From the NCBI GenBank assembly GCA_020853705.1, contig JADYYK010000232.1, positions 1 through 62,629 on the forward strand: DNA of 62,629 nt, in the 5' to 3' direction. Position 1 is the stretch's first letter. Each line of letters starts with the position of its first letter. This document shows, in pieces, positions 1 through 14,300 of the stretch. The translations under genes and the position numbers were made by a program. A model generated the notes under the pieces. That model saw nothing but the letters and a program-made list of their open reading frames with translations, searched no databases and had not been told where the DNA came from. Origin of the DNA: Deltaproteobacteria bacterium. GTDB lineage: Bacteria; Myxococcota_A; Polyangia; Haliangiales; JADYYK01.

Positions 1-84
1 CCTCGGCTACTCGACCGGCACGCGTCGTTTGGGCCGGAACTGCCCTCTGCTGGACGCCACCGGCGTAGGCTGGAGCGCGGGGGC

Positions 85-2097
<2,013 letters not shown>

Positions 2098-2099
2098 GG

Positions 2100-2480
2100 A
2101 TGTCGACTATCAGCAGTGTATTCTTCTCGACGACGGATGCGGCCGAGAAGGTGGTAGAGGATCTCAGCCGCCTGCTGGACCTGCCACTGAACCTCGAGTC
2201 GAGCGATCCGCCTGGGCCGGTGTACGTCGCCCGGGCGCTGAACCTGGAGGTCGCGCTGGTTCCCGACCCAGACCTCGAGGACGAAGAGGAGATCCTCTTT
2301 TCCCGCTACAACTACCACCTGCGGTTCCAGGCGCTGTATCCCGACGACAACTCAGATGAACTCCGTCGGGCGGCGGCGATCTATGTCCGCGGGCGGATCG
2401 CTGCGCGCCGCGGCTGGCGCTCGATCGCAGTCGAGGATCTCGACGATCTCCTCGTCGGCGAGAAGGGCGATGTGGAGTGA
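2100..2480 (+). CDS. Probable immunity protein, paralogue family copy 1
   Basis: 126 aa, starting MSTISSVFFS, directly after the toxin stop with a purine-rich ribosome binding site (GAGAGGAAG) inside the toxin's last codons. It is nearly identical to the product at 3283-3663 and more distantly related to that at 3660-4028. All share an N-terminal VFF/VFI segment, a central VPDP-D-E/D-acidic patch, SRYNYHLRFQAL-like and DELRRAAA-like segments, and a C-terminal helix. No signal peptide or membrane segment. No named Pfam family recognised. Position, size and acidity make it the best candidate for neutralising the upstream nuclease tail; this is inference from context. Confidence 0.75.
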   Translation: MSTISSVFFSTTDAAEKVVEDLSRLLDLPLNLESSDPPGPVYVARALNLEVALVPDPDLEDEEEILFSRYNYHLRFQALYPDDNSDELRRAAAIYVRGRIAARRGWRSIAVEDLDDLLVGEKGDVE

Positions 2481-2686
2481 GCATGACCAGCGACGTCTTC
2501 ATCAGAGCTGGTGAGCCACCTGAGGAGGTCGTGCGCGTCCTCGAGGGTCTGGGTGCCGAGCCTCGGGAGACCTCAAGGCTGGAGACAAGATTCGGTTTCG
2601 ATGCGCCCGGCTCGATTTCCTCTCGTGAGCGCCAAGGAGGGCTCGACTCGACTCGAGGACCATGTTCAGACCCAAGGACGGTATGA
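2477..2686 (+). pseudogene. Truncated copy of the second immunity paralogue
   Basis: 69 aa in the remaining reading frame, with GTG overlapping the previous stop (GTGA) and an ATG two codons later. The first ~26 residues (MSMTSDVFIR...EVVRVLEGLG) match the start of the gene at 3660-4028, which has the same GTGA overlap with its own upstream partner. The rest diverges and the family's conserved C-terminal half is absent, so this looks like the 5' remnant of a duplicated two-gene cassette, cut off where the CPCC gene follows. It could still be expressed as a short protein. Confidence 0.45.
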
Positions 2687-2717
2687 AGTACTGGCTCGGT
2701 CAGATCGGCGGTGGAAG

Positions 2718-2999
2718 GTGAACGCGTATCCGTGCCCCTGTTGCGACTACTCCACACTGCCCGAGCCACCTCCGGGGACATTCGCGATCTGTCCGATCTG
2801 CGGCTGGGAGGACGACAATGTCCAGTTCGACGATCCGACAAGTGACGGTGGCGCGAACCCGATCTCCTTGAACCAAGCGCGCTCCAGCTTCCTGGCTACG
2901 GGCAAGGCGGACGCCTCGAGCGATGTCCCTACCAGGAACCCGACCTCCGACGAGCTGCTGGAGCGGGCGTCCCGAAACGCCGACGCGGGAAAAGGCTGA
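2718..2999 (+). CDS. CPCC-type cysteine-rich small protein (immunity-associated)
   Basis: About 93 aa from a GTG at 2718 preceded by GGTGGAAG. Begins VNAYPCPCCDYSTL and contains CPICGWEDDNVQFDDP followed by a GGANPISLNQAR segment, the arrangement of the cysteine-rich CPCC family, a probable zinc-binding protein often found among polymorphic-toxin immunity genes. The two CxxC pairs could hold one zinc ion. An upstream in-frame extension exists without an obvious ribosome binding site. A 19-codon mini-ORF (2662-2721, MFRPKDGMKYWLGQIGGGR) ends in a GTGA overlap with this start and might couple translation. The gene abuts the barstar homologue. The role is inferred from family and context. Confidence 0.7.
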   Translation: MNAYPCPCCDYSTLPEPPPGTFAICPICGWEDDNVQFDDPTSDGGANPISLNQARSSFLATGKADASSDVPTRNPTSDELLERASRNADAGKG

Positions 3000-3275
3000 A
3001 TGAGCAGCGCGATCATTGACGGGGCCACGATTCGCTCGCCAGACGACCTCCACGACGTCTTGGCGGCGGTGCTCGAACTCCCTCCCTACTACGGCCGGAA
3101 TCTCGACGCGCTGTGGGACTGCCTGACGGGGTGGATCGAACCGCCGGTCGAGGTCGTCTGGCGTGAGTTTGCGCTCAGCAGGGAGCGTCTGGGCGCCTAT
3201 GCCGACAGAACGCTCGAGGTTCTTCGACGTGCGGCGGGAGAGGTCGAGGGCCTCACGGTGCGCGTGGAGGAATAG
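3000..3275 (+). CDS. Barstar family protein (ribonuclease inhibitor)
   Basis: 91 aa. Contains the barstar signature: an early IRSPDDLHDVLAAVLELP segment, then YYGRNLDALWDCLTG, then a hydrophobic strand with PVEVVWRE. Barstars bind and block barnase-type ribonucleases in the cytoplasm. The length matches the family. ATG follows immediately after the CPCC gene's TGA, implying one transcript. The adjacent toxin tail resembles CdiA nucleases, not barnase, so this is probably an orphan immunity gene protecting against effectors of other strains. Family assignment is strong; the target is unknown. Confidence 0.85.
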   Translation: MSSAIIDGATIRSPDDLHDVLAAVLELPPYYGRNLDALWDCLTGWIEPPVEVVWREFALSRERLGAYADRTLEVLRRAAGEVEGLTVRVEE

Positions 3276-3282
3276 GGAGAGC

Positions 3283-3663
3283 ATGTCGACCATCAGCAGT
3301 GTCTTCTTCTCGGCCACGGAGGCCGCCGAAAGGGTGGTAGAGGATCTCCGCCACCTGCTGGACTTGCCGCTGAAGCTCGAGGCGGGCGATCCGCTAGAGC
3401 CGGTGTACGTCGCCGAGGCGTTGAACTTGAAGGTCGCACTGGTTCCCGACCCAGGCCTCGAGGACGAAGATGAGATCCTCTTTTCCCGCTACAACTACCA
3501 CCTGCGGTTCCAGGCGCTGTTTCCGGACGACAACTCGGATGAACTTCGTCGGGCGGCGGCGATCTACGTCCGCGGACGGATCGCCGCGCGGCGCGGCTGG
3601 CGCTCGATCGCCGTCGAGAATCTGGACGTTCTCCTCGTCGGCGAGACGGGAGATGCCCAGTGA
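3283..3663 (+). CDS. Probable immunity protein, paralogue family copy 2
   Basis: 126 aa, the same length as the product at 2100-2480 and aligning to it without gaps; most differences are conservative (for example VPDPGLEDEDEILFSRYN against VPDPDLEDEEEILFSRYN). ATG follows GGGAGAGC, a good ribosome binding site. The coding sequence overlaps the next gene by 4 nt (GTGA), reproducing the arrangement at 2477. This indicates duplication of a two-gene cassette, with the intact pair here. Function inferred from the toxin-immunity neighbourhood. Confidence 0.75.
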   Translation: MSTISSVFFSATEAAERVVEDLRHLLDLPLKLEAGDPLEPVYVAEALNLKVALVPDPGLEDEDEILFSRYNYHLRFQALFPDDNSDELRRAAAIYVRGRIAARRGWRSIAVENLDVLLVGETGDAQ

Positions 3664-4028
3664 GCGTGACCAGCAGCGTCTTCATTCGGACCAGCGACCC
3701 GCGTGACGAGGTCGTGCGCGTCCTCGGGCTGCTGGGGCTCACGTTCAAGACGGAGCGGAACCGGCTGGATGAGGAGATCTTCGTGGCGCACAGCTTGGGC
3801 ATGGTGCTCGTTCTCGTGCCGGAGCCAGACTTTGACGACGATCAGGGCATCGAGTTGTCCCGCTTTGACTTCCAGCTGTCGCTCCAGGCTCTTTGGCCCG
3901 ACGACCACACCGACGACCTGCGCCAGGCCGCGGCGCTGTTCATCCAGGGGCGGCTCGCCTCGACCACTGCCTGGGAGTCACTCGCGGTCGAAGACCTGCA
4001 GGAAGTCCTTGCCGAAGTTGGCCAGTAG
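3660..4028 (+). CDS. Probable immunity protein, diverged paralogue
   Basis: 122 aa from GTG at 3660 (or GTG at 3666). Diverged homologue of the two 126-aa neighbours: VFIRTSDPRDEVVRVL at the N-terminus, VPEPDFDDDQGIELSRFD in the centre and DDLRQAAALFIQGRLAS near the C-terminus correspond position by position. Its own 5' region is duplicated in the remnant at 2477-2686. Cytosolic and acidic, last gene of the immunity string. The next gene is convergent, with only ~50 nt between them and no clear terminator. Confidence 0.7.
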   Translation: MSVTSSVFIRTSDPRDEVVRVLGLLGLTFKTERNRLDEEIFVAHSLGMVLVLVPEPDFDDDQGIELSRFDFQLSLQALWPDDHTDDLRQAAALFIQGRLASTTAWESLAVEDLQEVLAEVGQ

Positions 4029-4080
4029 GCCGCCACCCACCAGGTCTCCCGAGGCCTGATGCACGGCCCCCCGCGGCAGC

Positions 4081-5370
4081 TCAGCGCGACTTCTTGGGGC
4101 CTGGGTGGGCGGCCCGGAAGCGGTAGCCCTGCAATGTCTTCATGCCAGCGTCAGCGTCGGGCGGGGCCGGCTTGGACAGCTCCTGCTCCAGCGCCTTGCG
4201 CAGGAGGTCGCCGCGCGAGCCTTGCGCCAGCGCGCCACCTGGGCTCGCCGCTGGCGCCGCCGCGGGCGCCGCCGGGCGCTTCTCGACCACCTTGCGCGAC
4301 CAGGCGCCGAACAGGCTCGACAGCTTGTCCTCGACCGACTTGTTGGGGGTCAGCGGGCCCGGCGGGTCGACCGCGCGGCGGCGCTCGACCTCCGAGCGTG
4401 CGCGCTCGCGGGCGATCTCCACGCTGGGATCGACGTAGCGCTCGTGCGCGAAGCAGTCGGCCAGCGCCTTGCGCAGCGCGTCCATCGACGGGTAGCGCTG
4501 CTCCGGATCCTTGGCCATCGCGGTCAGGATGGTGCGCTCCATCGTGGTGGTCAGCTCGCCCTGGCGCTCCGGCGGGAGCACGTCGCGCGGCGGCACCGGC
4601 TCGGCGTAGACGTGCTGCTGCAGCACCATGATGGTGGTCTGGCCATCGAAGGGCAGGCTGCCCGTCATCATCTCGTACAGCATCACGCCGGCGGCGTAGA
4701 CATCGACGCGCCGATCGTGCGGCTTGCCCTTGATGACCTCGGGCGCCATGTAGAACGGCGTGCCGGTGATGTGGCCCTGGCCCTCGTGCACGGCCTGGAT
4801 CAGGCGCGCGGTGCCGAAGTCGAGCAGCTTGACGAAGTCGAAGTCACCCTCGGGGCGCTTCTCGGCCGGGCGCCCGGGCGCCTCACGCTGCACCACGCGG
4901 GTGCCGGCGCGCGGCACCAGGAGGACGTTCTCGGGCTTGAGGTCGCCGTGCAGCATGTTGTGCGCGTGCACCGCGTCCAGCGCGCGCGCGATCTGGTTCA
5001 TGATGTTGATGGCGCGCAGCGCGGGCATCGGCGCCGCCTCGGTGATGAGGTCGTCGAGCGACTTGCCGCCCAGGAGCTCCATCACGAAGTAGACGTTGCC
5101 GTCGTGGAGCTCGCCGAAATCCGAGACCTCGACGATGTTGGGGTGCCTGATCCGGCTGGCGGCCTGGGCCTCGCGCAGGAACTGCGCGGTGTGCTCCGGA
5201 TCCGACAGGTACTGCTCGTGCAGGATCTTCACCGCGACCGAGCGATCCAGCCAGTTGTGGTCGGCACGATACACGGTGCCCATGCCGCCGCGACCGATGA
5301 CCTCGGTCAGCCGGTAGTTCCCCACCGATGATCCCAGCCGGGGATCCTCCGCTGCTTCGGGCGGTGCCAT
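4081..5370 (-). CDS. Serine/threonine protein kinase, cytosolic, non-RD type
   Basis: 429 aa from ATG at 5370. Kinase domain at about 19-285: glycine loop GRGGMGTVYRA (26-36), VAVK with Lys48, catalytic loop HGDLKPEN (141-148), KLLDFGTAR (DFG 184-186), MAPE at 208-211. The catalytic loop has Gly where most Hanks kinases have Arg (HGD instead of HRD), a non-RD kinase usually not controlled by activation-loop phosphorylation. The tail (about 300-429) is rich in Ala/Pro/Lys with no membrane span or sensor domain. It is transcribed divergently from the secreted-protein gene at 5473, with ~100 nt between starts. Substrate unknown. Confidence 0.88.
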   Translation of the reverse strand: MAPPEAAEDPRLGSSVGNYRLTEVIGRGGMGTVYRADHNWLDRSVAVKILHEQYLSDPEHTAQFLREAQAASRIRHPNIVEVSDFGELHDGNVYFVMELLGGKSLDDLITEAAPMPALRAINIMNQIARALDAVHAHNMLHGDLKPENVLLVPRAGTRVVQREAPGRPAEKRPEGDFDFVKLLDFGTARLIQAVHEGQGHITGTPFYMAPEVIKGKPHDRRVDVYAAGVMLYEMMTGSLPFDGQTTIMVLQQHVYAEPVPPRDVLPPERQGELTTTMERTILTAMAKDPEQRYPSMDALRKALADCFAHERYVDPSVEIARERARSEVERRRAVDPPGPLTPNKSVEDKLSSLFGAWSRKVVEKRPAAPAAAPAASPGGALAQGSRGDLLRKALEQELSKPAPPDADAGMKTLQGYRFRAAHPGPKKSR

Positions 5371-5472
5371 CGCTCGCCTGCTGTCTCCTCGGCCTGTCCT
5401 GTCAGCGCGGCGGTCCGCGCTTCCCACCGACCAATACTGTACCGCATCGCGGGCGCCGGCTACCATGCCTCC

Positions 5473-6426
5473 GTGCAGCGCGCTGGCAAGGTCGGCTCGG
5501 GGGCAGGACTCGCGGTCTTCGCGGTCTGGGGTCTGGCGATGTGGGCTGTCTCGACATGTGGGGGCTGCGGCGGTGGTGCTCGCCATGGTGGCGCCAGCCA
5601 GGCCCTGCCCACCGCGCGCCCGGTCGGCGGCCCCGGCCCTGGCACCGGTGGTCGGCCCGGCTCTGACCGGGCGCCGGTGGCGCTGGGCAAGGCCCGGGTC
5701 ACGGTGACCTGCGGGTTCGCGAGCGGCTGGGCCGCCGCCCTGCCGCGCAGCGTGGTCGACCCGCGCCGGGACGACTTCCTGATGCAGGCGCTGATCGGCC
5801 TCCGTGAGGACCCCCAGTTCTGGACCAGCGAGTCGGAGTACGCCAACCTGGCGCCGTGGGCCGCGCAGCCGTGTGACGGCCCTGGCGGCGCCAGCTTCGA
5901 GGTCCCGGCGGGCGACATCGTGGTCGTGGTCGGGCAGGCCGACACCTTCGATGGCCGCGGCGCCTACCAGGACAACGGCGCCATCCGCGAGCTCCTGCTG
6001 CACGAGGGCGACGATGTGCGCGAACGCTTCGCCCCGGCCGATCTGGTGCTCGATTTCTCGTGCATCTCGTGCCCGTGGCTCGAGGTCTGGGACTTCGCCA
6101 CCGGGACCTGGCAGCGCCGCGCCGAGATCCTGGTCGATCTCTACAGCGCCGCCCGGGCGCGCAGCCAGCGCCGCGCCATCGGCGAGGTCGAGGTCCGCGC
6201 CGGCCTGGTCCGCCTGCGCGTGGCCGAGGACGACGACGAGGTGTCCCACCTCGAGTCCCTGACCCTCGAGCTGGGCGGCCTCAGCGTGCGCACCCCGCTG
6301 CCCGCGACCACGCTCCAGCGCGGCCAGCGCGCCGTCACCGAGGTGCGGGTCGCGCTGCCCGACGGGCGTTACCCGGCCGCGGTGATCGCACGCGGCTACT
6401 ACACGCCGCTGCGTCCGCTGCGTTAG
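5473..6426 (+). CDS. Secreted or lipid-anchored protein of unknown function
   Basis: 317 aa from GTG at 5473. Residues about 11-31 form a hydrophobic segment followed by a Cys/Gly-rich stretch (STCGGCGGG), so the protein is exported and perhaps lipid-modified, though the lipobox is poor. A Gly/Pro-rich spacer precedes a mature domain (about 75-317) with several internal Cys, including DFSCISCPWLEVWDF. No family recognised. The coding frame is supported by codon bias through the full length and by a stop before the convergent lipoprotein gene. It shares its upstream region with the Ser/Thr kinase at 4081-5370. Confidence 0.6.
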   Translation: MQRAGKVGSGAGLAVFAVWGLAMWAVSTCGGCGGGARHGGASQALPTARPVGGPGPGTGGRPGSDRAPVALGKARVTVTCGFASGWAAALPRSVVDPRRDDFLMQALIGLREDPQFWTSESEYANLAPWAAQPCDGPGGASFEVPAGDIVVVVGQADTFDGRGAYQDNGAIRELLLHEGDDVRERFAPADLVLDFSCISCPWLEVWDFATGTWQRRAEILVDLYSAARARSQRRAIGEVEVRAGLVRLRVAEDDDEVSHLESLTLELGGLSVRTPLPATTLQRGQRAVTEVRVALPDGRYPAAVIARGYYTPLRPLR

Positions 6427-6509
6427 CGCTGGCTGCTGGTCTGGAGGAGGGGCAGAGAGGAGGAGAGGGCGAGGGCAGGGGGGCCGAACCGGGCGAAACG
6501 GCGCGCCTG

Positions 6510-7099
6510 CTACGGCTCGGCGCCGCCCTGCTGGTCCGACTTGGCGCCTGACTTGTCCGCGGTACCGCGCGCCGGCAGCGGCGTGCCGTCGCTGGTGGTC
6601 GGGTTGCCACTCGACGTCGCCGAGGTCGCCTGCGCGGCGCTCAGCGCGCCATCGCCCTCACCGGCCTTGCGCGCGGGCAGCGGCGTGCCGTCGCCGACGT
6701 CATTGGCCACCGACGGCATCGCCGGCAGCGGCGTGCCATCACCGACGTCGTTCGACAGCGCCGAGATCCCGCCCCGCGCGGGCAGCGGCGTGCCGTCGAA
6801 GGCGCGCGCGATCTCGTCGTCGGTCAGGAACGACGCCCCGAAGACCCCCTGCAGGTCGTCGACACAGACCGGCGTGGCGCCGAGGTACACCACGTACAGC
6901 GCGGCGTCGTCTGCGATCTCGCGCAGGGACACCACACCATGTGTGGTCGGCATCGCGGTGCCGCAACCCGGCAGGTCAGGGAGGCGTGCCAGCGGCACAC
7001 GCTCCAGGTCGGTGCTGCGCTCGCTGACGGACCGTCCGTCGCTCCCGCAACCCGCCGCCAGGGTCGACCCCAGCGCAAGGCCCAGCATGAGTAGGCGCC

Positions 7100-7103
<4 letters not shown>
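6510..7103 (-). CDS. Lipoprotein with four DGTPLPAR-type octapeptide repeats
   Basis: 197 aa. Signal peptide with lipobox LAAGC (Cys19). A small domain (about 33-100) with Cys47 and Cys80 precedes a flexible tail carrying the octapeptide DGTPLPAR at 103-110, 138-145 and 172-179 and DGTPLPAM at 122-129, with unrelated Gly/Ser/Ala-rich spacers. The start codon overlaps the stop of the upstream regulator by 4 nt (ATGA), so the two proteins are translationally coupled. I do not recognise the family. Repeated short peptides in an exported precursor recall multi-copy pheromone precursors, but spaced structural repeats are also possible. The tail ends close to a convergent gene, with a purine-rich 83-nt gap and no clear terminator. 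Confidence 0.75.
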
Positions 7104-11224
<4,121 letters not shown>

Positions 11225-11245
11225 GGTGTTCGTCGCGCAACCTGA

Positions 11246-11274
11246 AAACTACCTCAAGAGCGTGAAAATCTCAA
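11246..11274 (-). promoter_or_regulatory. Candidate sigma70-type promoter for the 1374-aa regulator
   Basis: Minus-strand TTGAGA (11269-11274), a 17-nt spacer and TAGTTT (11246-11251), about 20 nt upstream of the start codon at 11224. It lies between that gene and the terminator of the gene upstream, so the regulator probably has its own promoter. The -10 match is weak. Confidence 0.35.
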
Positions 11275-11303
11275 GGGTTAGTCCCCCGAGCCTCAGCCTT
11301 GGG

Positions 11304-11339
11304 GCAAAAAAAAGGGCGCTGCCCGCAGGCAGCGCCCTT
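11304..11339 (-). terminator. Rho-independent terminator of the metalloprotease operon
   Basis: Perfect 12-bp inverted repeat (11312-11323 with 11328-11339, AAGGGCGCTGCC and its complement) with a CGCA loop. In the minus direction it is followed by a run of eight or more T residues. It sits about 22 nt past the stop at 11362. Confidence 0.92.
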
Positions 11340-11361
11340 GTACCTCAGCTTACTGAGTCAG

Positions 11362-14300
11362 TTACTCGTTCTGACCCGAGGCGTACTTGTCGAAGAACCA
11401 GCGGATGTCGTCCAGGGTCTCCAGCTGGCTGGACAGGTTCTGCTGCGCCACCTGCCAGTTGTTGATGGCGACCGGATCGGTCGGCCGGGCCTGGTAGGCC
11501 GAGCGCGCCGCCGCAAAGCTGCCGTCCATGTAGTCCTTGGCAGTCTTGAGCAGGTTGAAGGTCACCGAGCGGCCGTCATCGGTCTGCGCCGCGCGGTAGG
11601 TGGTGCCGGTGCGCGGATCCGTCAGCTCGACGATCGAGCTCGGCGGCAGGTTCTGGTACAGCACGTCGTCCGCGGTGCCCTTGACCGAGACCCGCATGTA
11701 GTTCGAGACGTCGAGGGTGTCGTCCAGGGTGTTGTTCAGTGCGGCAAACGCGTTGGCGATGACCTCGTACTGCACCGAGTAGTTCACGCGCGAGGTCATG
11801 CGGGGCGCGGTGACCGACGGCATGATGCCGGTGCCGGCGTTGGCGTAGCTGACGATGGTCGGCGGGACGTACTTGCCGGCCTCGACGGTGCCGCCGTAGT
11901 TGTTGGCCTTGCCAGTGAGCAGGCCGTCCAGGATGACCAGCATCGGCTCGCGCCAGGTGCGGTAGAAGTTGATCGAGTAGTTGCGACGGTCACCGATGTC
12001 ATCGACGCGGTAGAACACGGCGTCCGAGTCGGTCAGCGCGTCGGTGGCCACGAACTTGTCGTACAGCGAGCCAGCGCGCGTGTAGTAGTAGTAATAGTCG
12101 TCGCTGAAGGCCACGTAGTAGGGCTTGGCACCGTTGAACATGTTCATCGCCAGCTTGGGCTTCAGGGTGGTGCCGTTGGCCTCCTTGGCGCAGTAGGTGT
12201 CGGAGTAGTTCTTCCACACCACCGAGCTGTCGATCGGCGTCGCGCTCGGGCAGGTGCCCTGCACGAAGCTGCCGACGGTGCCGATGCAATCCGCCCGCGG
12301 CTCGCAGTAGTTGCCAGTGTCGGGCGTGGCCAGGACCTCGGTCAGCAGGTTCATGCCGTCGACCGCGGCGCGCGCCAGATCCTGCCCGAAGAACTGATTC
12401 GAGTAGTAGCGGCCGTAGTAGAAGAAGTACTGGTACGCGGTCGAGAAGTGCTGGAAGTAGCGCGACCCGATGCGGCTCATGTAGCCCGACAGCGACCAGT
12501 TGATGCGGTCACGCTTGAACGCGCTGAAGTACCAGTAGTTGCGGTACATGGCGATGGCGTTCTGCACGATCTCTGCCTGCGAGGCGCCCTCGTCCCAGGT
12601 CTTGCAGGTCAGCGAGCCGTTGTACTCGTCCGAGCAGAAGCGGTACGGCACCTCGCGGGTGTTGACCGCGCGGCCCGCCAGCAGGGTGGTGCGCACCTGG
12701 TCCACCACCTGCTGGTAGGGGACGTTGACGCGCATCTTGATGTTGTCGATGTTGCCCTTGAAGGTGGTCGGGATCGACTCGTAGTTGCCGACGAACAGCT
12801 GGTTCTCCAGCACGTCGCCCGCGGTCGCGGTGGCGGCGGTCGGGAACGTCTCGACCAGCTGGCCGTAGCCGAACTTGATGGCGGCGAAGTCGTACTTGCC
12901 GAGGCCGTGGATGTCGGTGTTGAACTTCGCGCCGTAGTCCATCACGGTCGAGTAGCCGAACTCCGACAGACGGTGCTTGGGCCACTCGGCCTTGGGGAAC
13001 TGCTTGCGGACCAGCCAGAAGTCGTCGAAGTAGTTCAGCGCGTCGGTCGAACCCTCGAAGTTGTGGCGCAGACCGACGGTGTGGCCGACCTCGTGCTCGG
13101 TCAGGCCCAGGAAGATGTCCTCGCGCGCCTTCTGGATCAGCGCCTTGCGATCGAGGCCCTTGCCCTTCATCTCCATGGCCCAGCCGATCATCGAGTCATC
13201 GGCGAACTCGGCCAGGTAGGCGCAGGTGTTGAGCGCCTTGAAGTTCATCGCCTTCTCCCAGCGCTTGCTCTGGGCCTGATCCTTGCGGCTGGCGATCGAC
13301 GCGGCCTTGATGACGTCGGCGGTGATGGGCATGCCGGGGCGATAGCCCGGGGCCAGCAGCGCGACGTCCTCGTTGACCATCTTGCGCTCCATGTCGGTGC
13401 CCTTGAGCTTGGCCAGGTTGGCGGCCTTCATGCCCGGGGCCACGGCGCGCATCTGCTTGAGCTGCTCACGATCCGGCAGCTGGGCGATCAGCTTGGCGTA
13501 CTGCTGCGGATCGATGGCGCGCTCGTTGGCGGTCTTGGCGCGCGCGTTGTTGGCGGTCACGGCGTCGATGATGTCCTGGCCCTGGAGGATGTCGGCCAGG
13601 GTGATGTCACCGTTCAGGACCTGCACCATCTCGACCGACGAGGCGGCGTACGAATCGAGGCCCGCGCCGTACAGGTTGGCGTTGGCGTTGATGAGCTCGC
13701 CCGTCAGCGGATCCGGATCCGAGGGGCCGAAGCCCAGGGGACCGGCCAGCTGGTCGCGCACGATGTAGTTGATGAAGCTGAAGCGCAGGTCGCCGATGCG
13801 CTGCCACACGAAGCGGTCGGTCGCGACCTTCTCGTTCAGGGTGGCGTCCTCGAGCGCGGTGCAGAAGCGCTCGACGTTCTGCTCGGTGAGCTCCGACAGG
13901 TCCTCCTTCAGGGGCTCGCCGCTCCGCTTCATCAGGGCCAGCGCCGCCGCCTTGGCCTCGGGGTGGGCGTTGGCCCAGTCCTTGGTGCTCGGGGTGGCGA
14001 TGAAGCTGAGGTCACGGCCCGCGAAGTCGGGGCTGTTCGGATCGACGGTCCAGCTCTTCAGATTGCAGCTGTTCTGACGCACGTGGTAGATCTCGGGCAG
14101 CCCCTCGGCGCGCTCGCGGATCTCCTCGTTGCTGGCGCCCGTGGCCCCGTTCTCCTCGTTGAGGAGCAGGCCGGCCACGGTGTCCTTGAAGGCGCGGTTG
14201 TAGTCGGCGCCCAGGATCTGGACCGCGTGGAACAGATCCTCGGGGTACTGGGTGTTCAGGTAGTAGTTGACGGTGCGGGTCTTGCGAGCCGAGTACGGGA

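Noticed and set aside
1..84. Gene or promoter at the left edge
   Set aside because: Only 84 nt precede the toxin start; no promoter or upstream gene end could be supported.
5328..5666. Short plus-strand ORF in the kinase/secreted-protein gap
   Set aside because: It overlaps the better supported GTG-started gene and the kinase start; Arg/Pro-rich without features.
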